62,407 nucleotides of DNA from positions 1 through 62,407 of the forward strand of contig NZ_QPKI01000025.1 in the NCBI RefSeq assembly GCF_003339685.1. The letters run 5' to 3'. The notes under the pieces were generated by a model that did no database searches, was not told the origin of the DNA, and worked only from the letters and a program-made list of their open reading frames with translations. A program made the position numbers and the translations under genes. The stretch comes from Halomonas sp. DQ26W (GTDB lineage: Bacteria > Pseudomonadota > Gammaproteobacteria > Pseudomonadales > Halomonadaceae). Positions 59,869 through 62,407 of the stretch are shown in pieces. Each line of letters begins with the position of its first letter. Positions within the stretch are counted from its first letter, which is position 1.

Positions 59869-60807
59869 ATGCCCGATATCGTGGTGATGTTCTTCCTGCT
59901 CGGCCTGGTGGCCGGCGTGTTGAAATCCGACCTGACTATTCCCAAGGCCGCCTACGACACCCTGAGCTTGCTGCTGATGCTGACCATCGGCCTCAAGGGC
60001 GGCATGGCGCTTTACGGCAACCTGGGGTGGTCACTGCTACCGGAACTGCTCGCCGTGGCGGCCCTTGGGGCACTGATCCCGCTGGCCCTGATGCCGGTAC
60101 TGCGCCGTGTCGTGCGTCTGTCTCCTGCCGACAGTACCAGTATCGCCGCACACTACGGCTCGGTGAGTGCCGGCACCTTTGCCGTGGCGCTCTCCTTCGC
60201 TGAGAGCCGGGCGTTGCCCATCGGCGCCGAGGTCACGCTTTACCTGGTGATGATGGAACTGCCGGCGATCATGGTGGCCATCGCACTTTACCGGCGCCAT
60301 GCCGGCAAGAACTCCGGCGAAGCCATGCAGGGCATCTGGCACGAAACGCTGACCAACCGCGGCGTCATCCTGCTGGCCGGCGGAGCAGTCATTGGCGCCA
60401 TGTACGGCCCCGGGGAGGGTTCGGACGTCACCGAACTGTTCATGGGTGCCTTCCATGCCGTACTCGCCCTGTTCCTGCTGCAGATGGGCCTGACCGCAGC
60501 CGAGACACTGCGCCCCATACCCTGGTTCCACTGGCGCCTGCTCACCTTCGCCCTGGTGGCGCCGTTCGTCCTGTCACTGGCGGGCCTGGCGGTCGGCCTG
60601 GCACTGGGCCTTCCCAGCGGCTCCCTGCTGATCCTGACGGCACTTGCCGCCAGCGCCTCGTACATTGCCGCTCCGGCCGCCATGCGCACGGCCATTCCCG
60701 AAGCCAACATCGGGCTGGCCATGCTTGCGGCACTCGGCTTCACTTTCCCGCTCAACGTGATCGTGGGCATCCCCATCTATCATCAGTTGGCGCTGTGGCT
60801 GGGCTGA
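59869..60807 (+). CDS. SbtA-family sodium-dependent bicarbonate transporter
   Basis: 312 residues with about ten helices in an inverted-repeat arrangement. Family features: KSDLTIPKAAYDTLSLLLML near residue 19 (first 20 quoted), IGLKGGMALYGN, ADSTSIAAHYGSVSAGTFAVA (core AAHYGSVSAGTF) near 92, and ASASYIAAPAAMRTAIPEA near 262, the second copy of the substrate motif. SbtA imports bicarbonate with Na+. The divergent CbbR/CmpR-like LysR gene supports carbon-supply control. No SbtB gene follows. Confidence 0.92.
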   Translation: MPDIVVMFFLLGLVAGVLKSDLTIPKAAYDTLSLLLMLTIGLKGGMALYGNLGWSLLPELLAVAALGALIPLALMPVLRRVVRLSPADSTSIAAHYGSVSAGTFAVALSFAESRALPIGAEVTLYLVMMELPAIMVAIALYRRHAGKNSGEAMQGIWHETLTNRGVILLAGGAVIGAMYGPGEGSDVTELFMGAFHAVLALFLLQMGLTAAETLRPIPWFHWRLLTFALVAPFVLSLAGLAVGLALGLPSGSLLILTALAASASYIAAPAAMRTAIPEANIGLAMLAALGFTFPLNVIVGIPIYHQLALWLG

Positions 60808-60984
60808 GCTAAACCTGGGCGTCACCGGCCGGATTCGCTGGCGCCAATCTCTGTTTTTGCCAATCTTGCACTTTTCGCCTAGTTTCCAGCCAGCTCGATG
60901 CTTCCCACCGCGTTTCTTGGCACCTCGCTCCTTCCGATCGCGTCTGTTCGTCTTCGACATTCGTCGCAGCCGCCAAACCTGCAC

Positions 60985-61000
60985 TTTACGTTAACGTCAA
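60985..61000. promoter_or_regulatory. LiuR-type operator upstream of isovaleryl-CoA dehydrogenase
   Basis: TTTACGTTAACGTCAA has the ACGTTAACGT dyad known for LiuR, the MerR-family regulator of leucine degradation. It lies about 116 bp before the start codon. The rest of 60808-61108 contains no gene I can support. Confidence 0.7.
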
Positions 61001-61108
61001 CCTGTCCTAGTCTTGTAGCCATTCCAAGCTGCAAGGCGAGTCTATGCTCGCTCGCCTCGTACGCCCAGACAGCCGTGATACCCGACACAAAATAAGGGAG
61101 TTCCGCCA

Positions 61109-62278
61109 ATGCTCACGCCCTACAAACCCCTCGACTTCGGCCTCGATGATGAACTGAACATGCTGCGCGATCAGGTAAACGCCTTCGCCCGCGACGAGAT
61201 CGCTCCGCGTGCAGCAGAGATCGACGAGAAGAACGAGTTCCCCAACGACCTGTGGCAGAAATTCGGCGACATGGGGCTGCTGGGCATCACCGTCTCGGAT
61301 GAGGATGGCGGCACCGGCATGGGTTACCTGGCGCACTGCATCGCCATGGAAGAGATCTCCCGGGCCAGCGCCTCGGTGGGACTCTCCTACGGCGCGCACT
61401 CCAACCTCTGCGTCAACCAGCTCAAGATCAACGCCAATGCCGAGCAGAAGGCCAAGTACCTGCCAAAGCTGATGAGCGGCGAGCATGTCGGCGCACTCGC
61501 CATGTCCGAGCCGGGCGCCGGCTCCGATGTGGTCTCCATGAAGCTGCGCGCGCGCAAGGAGGGCGATCACTTCGTCCTCAACGGCAACAAGATGTGGATC
61601 ACCAACGGCCCCGACGCCGATGTGCTGGTGGTCTACGCCAAGACCGACCCGGACGCCGGCTCCAAGGGCATCACCGCCTTCATCATCGAGAAAGGCATGC
61701 CCGGCTTTACCACCGCCCAGAAGCTCGACAAGCTCGGCATGCGCGGCTCCAACACTTGCGAACTGGTGTTCCAGGACTGCGAAGTGCCCGTCGAGAACGT
61801 GCTTGGCGAGCTGAACCGCGGCGTCAAGGTGCTGATGAGCGGCCTGGACTACGAGCGCACCGTACTCGCCGCCGGCCCGATAGGTATCATGCAGGCGGCC
61901 ATGGACATCGTGGTGCCCTACATCCACGAGCGTAAGCAGTTCGACCAGTCCATCGGCGAATTCCAGCTGGTGCAAGGCAAGATCGCCGACATGTACACCA
62001 CGCTGAACGCCTGCCGCGCCTATCTCTACGCCGTGGCCGCCGGCTGCGACCGCGGCCAGACATCCAGGAAGGACGCCGCCGGCGTGATCCTCTACTGCGC
62101 CGAGAAGGCCACCCAGGTGGCACTGGACGCCATTCAGCTGCTCGGCGGTAATGGGTACATCAACGAGTACCCCACCGGACGCCTGCTGCGTGACGCCAAG
62201 CTCTACGAAATCGGCGCCGGCACCAGCGAGATCCGCCGCATGCTGATCGGCCGCGAGATCTTTAACGAATCAAGGTAA
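61109..62278 (+). CDS. liuA: Isovaleryl-CoA dehydrogenase
   Basis: 389 residues, usual length; AAGGGAG precedes the ATG. Acyl-CoA dehydrogenase signatures: [19 protein letters not shown] near 130, [19 protein letters not shown] near 158, and [20 protein letters not shown] near 345 (IVD-like [13 protein letters not shown]). The catalytic Glu of the IVD type is in the [12 protein letters not shown] segment near 250. It oxidises isovaleryl-CoA to methylcrotonyl-CoA with FAD and passes electrons to ETF. Usually the first gene of the liu leucine operon; here a REP-type repeat follows directly and the window ends. Confidence 0.94.
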   Translation: MLTPYKPLDFGLDDELNMLRDQVNAFARDEIAPRAAEIDEKNEFPNDLWQKFGDMGLLGITVSDEDGGTGMGYLAHCIAMEEISRASASVGLSYGAHSNLCVNQLKINANAEQKAKYLPKLMSGEHVGALAMSEPGAGSDVVSMKLRARKEGDHFVLNGNKMWITNGPDADVLVVYAKTDPDAGSKGITAFIIEKGMPGFTTAQKLDKLGMRGSNTCELVFQDCEVPVENVLGELNRGVKVLMSGLDYERTVLAAGPIGIMQAAMDIVVPYIHERKQFDQSIGEFQLVQGKIADMYTTLNACRAYLYAVAAGCDRGQTSRKDAAGVILYCAEKATQVALDAIQLLGGNGYINEYPTGRLLRDAKLYEIGAGTSEIRRMLIGREIFNESR

Positions 62279-62407
62279 GGGTGGCTTCCGCCGAGGCACC
62301 TGGCGGCGCCAGTCGCGATGCGGAGCAGCGCTCCAACAAGGTCTAAGGACGCTGCACTGTAGGAGCAGCTTTAGCTCGCGACTGGAGGCCGAAGGACTCC
62401 CGGCGGC
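62279..62407. repeat. REP-like interspersed palindromic repeats, right cluster
   Basis: A unit at about 62290-62342 (GGCGCCAGTCGCGATG, GCGCTCCAACAAG) is the reverse complement of the unit at 79-130. A unit at 62360-62407 (TGTAGGAGCAGC, GCGACTGGAGGCCGAAGG) is the reverse complement of those at 1-45 and 172-222. They follow the dehydrogenase stop immediately. Confidence 0.8.

Overview
The window looks like a chromosomal segment of a GC-rich, respiratory gammaproteobacterium, most likely a Halomonas relative. This is an inference from gene content and codon use: a leucine-degradation gene with a LiuR-type operator, Crp/Fnr and NarL-type regulation, and a probable CsrB/RsmZ-type RNA. The same family of interspersed palindromic (REP-like) repeats lies at both ends. 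No IS element, CRISPR array, tRNA or rRNA was seen.

Layout. (1) 1-645: REP-like repeats and a probable GGA-rich regulatory RNA with its own terminator. (2) 0.65-6.3 kb: a DUF4105 membrane protein, then a leftward amine/amino-acid operon (two histone-deacetylase-like amidohydrolases, RidA, an ornithine cyclodeaminase homologue, an IlvE-type aminotransferase). (3) 6.6-48.9 kb: a very large electron-transfer and regulation locus, described below. (4) 49.3-62.3 kb: ordinary accessory genes: an MFS transporter, a broken GntP permease, CorA, a RES/Xre toxin-antitoxin pair, truncated globin with TetR, a patatin, a tungstate ABC transporter (tupB-tupC-tupA, tupA frameshifted), LysR/SbtA, and isovaleryl-CoA dehydrogenase.

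The central locus carries 43 CXXCH haem-c motifs in 13 proteins. A leftward operon at 7.7-13.9 kb encodes class-I-like c cytochromes, two free exported regulator-propeller proteins and a Sel1 protein. A regulatory block follows: an FNR with its Fe-S cysteines, a NarL-type response regulator with its sensor kinase, and a GGDEF/EAL protein whose periplasmic domain has its own CXXCH. A cytochrome c5 gene comes next. A 12-gene leftward operon (20.7-31.5 kb) encodes NHL propellers, four c7-type trihaem proteins, two helical paralogues, an outer-membrane barrel, a parvulin and a tetrahaem cytochrome. A further operon (31.9-35.3 kb) encodes a second tetrahaem cytochrome, TlpA, a TPR protein and a haem-copper-oxidase-fold membrane protein that lacks the Cu_B His pair. 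A rightward pair encodes a DegT aminotransferase and a cobalamin-type radical SAM enzyme. The last operon (38.1-48.9 kb) combines CcmF-G-H-I (System I) with ResB/CcsA (System II), an 11-haem cytochrome, a GT87 and a GT9 glycosyltransferase.

How the genes may work together. Seven copies of a palindrome, CGGACC-N2-GGTCCG, lie in front of the transcription units of this locus. In the cases examined a -10-like hexamer sits about 31-34 bp downstream of the palindrome centre, the geometry of a class II activator. An FNR box precedes the orphan NarL-type regulator, so a cascade FNR -> response regulator -> palindrome regulon is a reasonable hypothesis. The locus resembles, in parts list, the porin-cytochrome and extracellular-cytochrome loci of metal reducers, but with an arrangement I do not recognise. 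The electron donor or acceptor cannot be read from the sequence.
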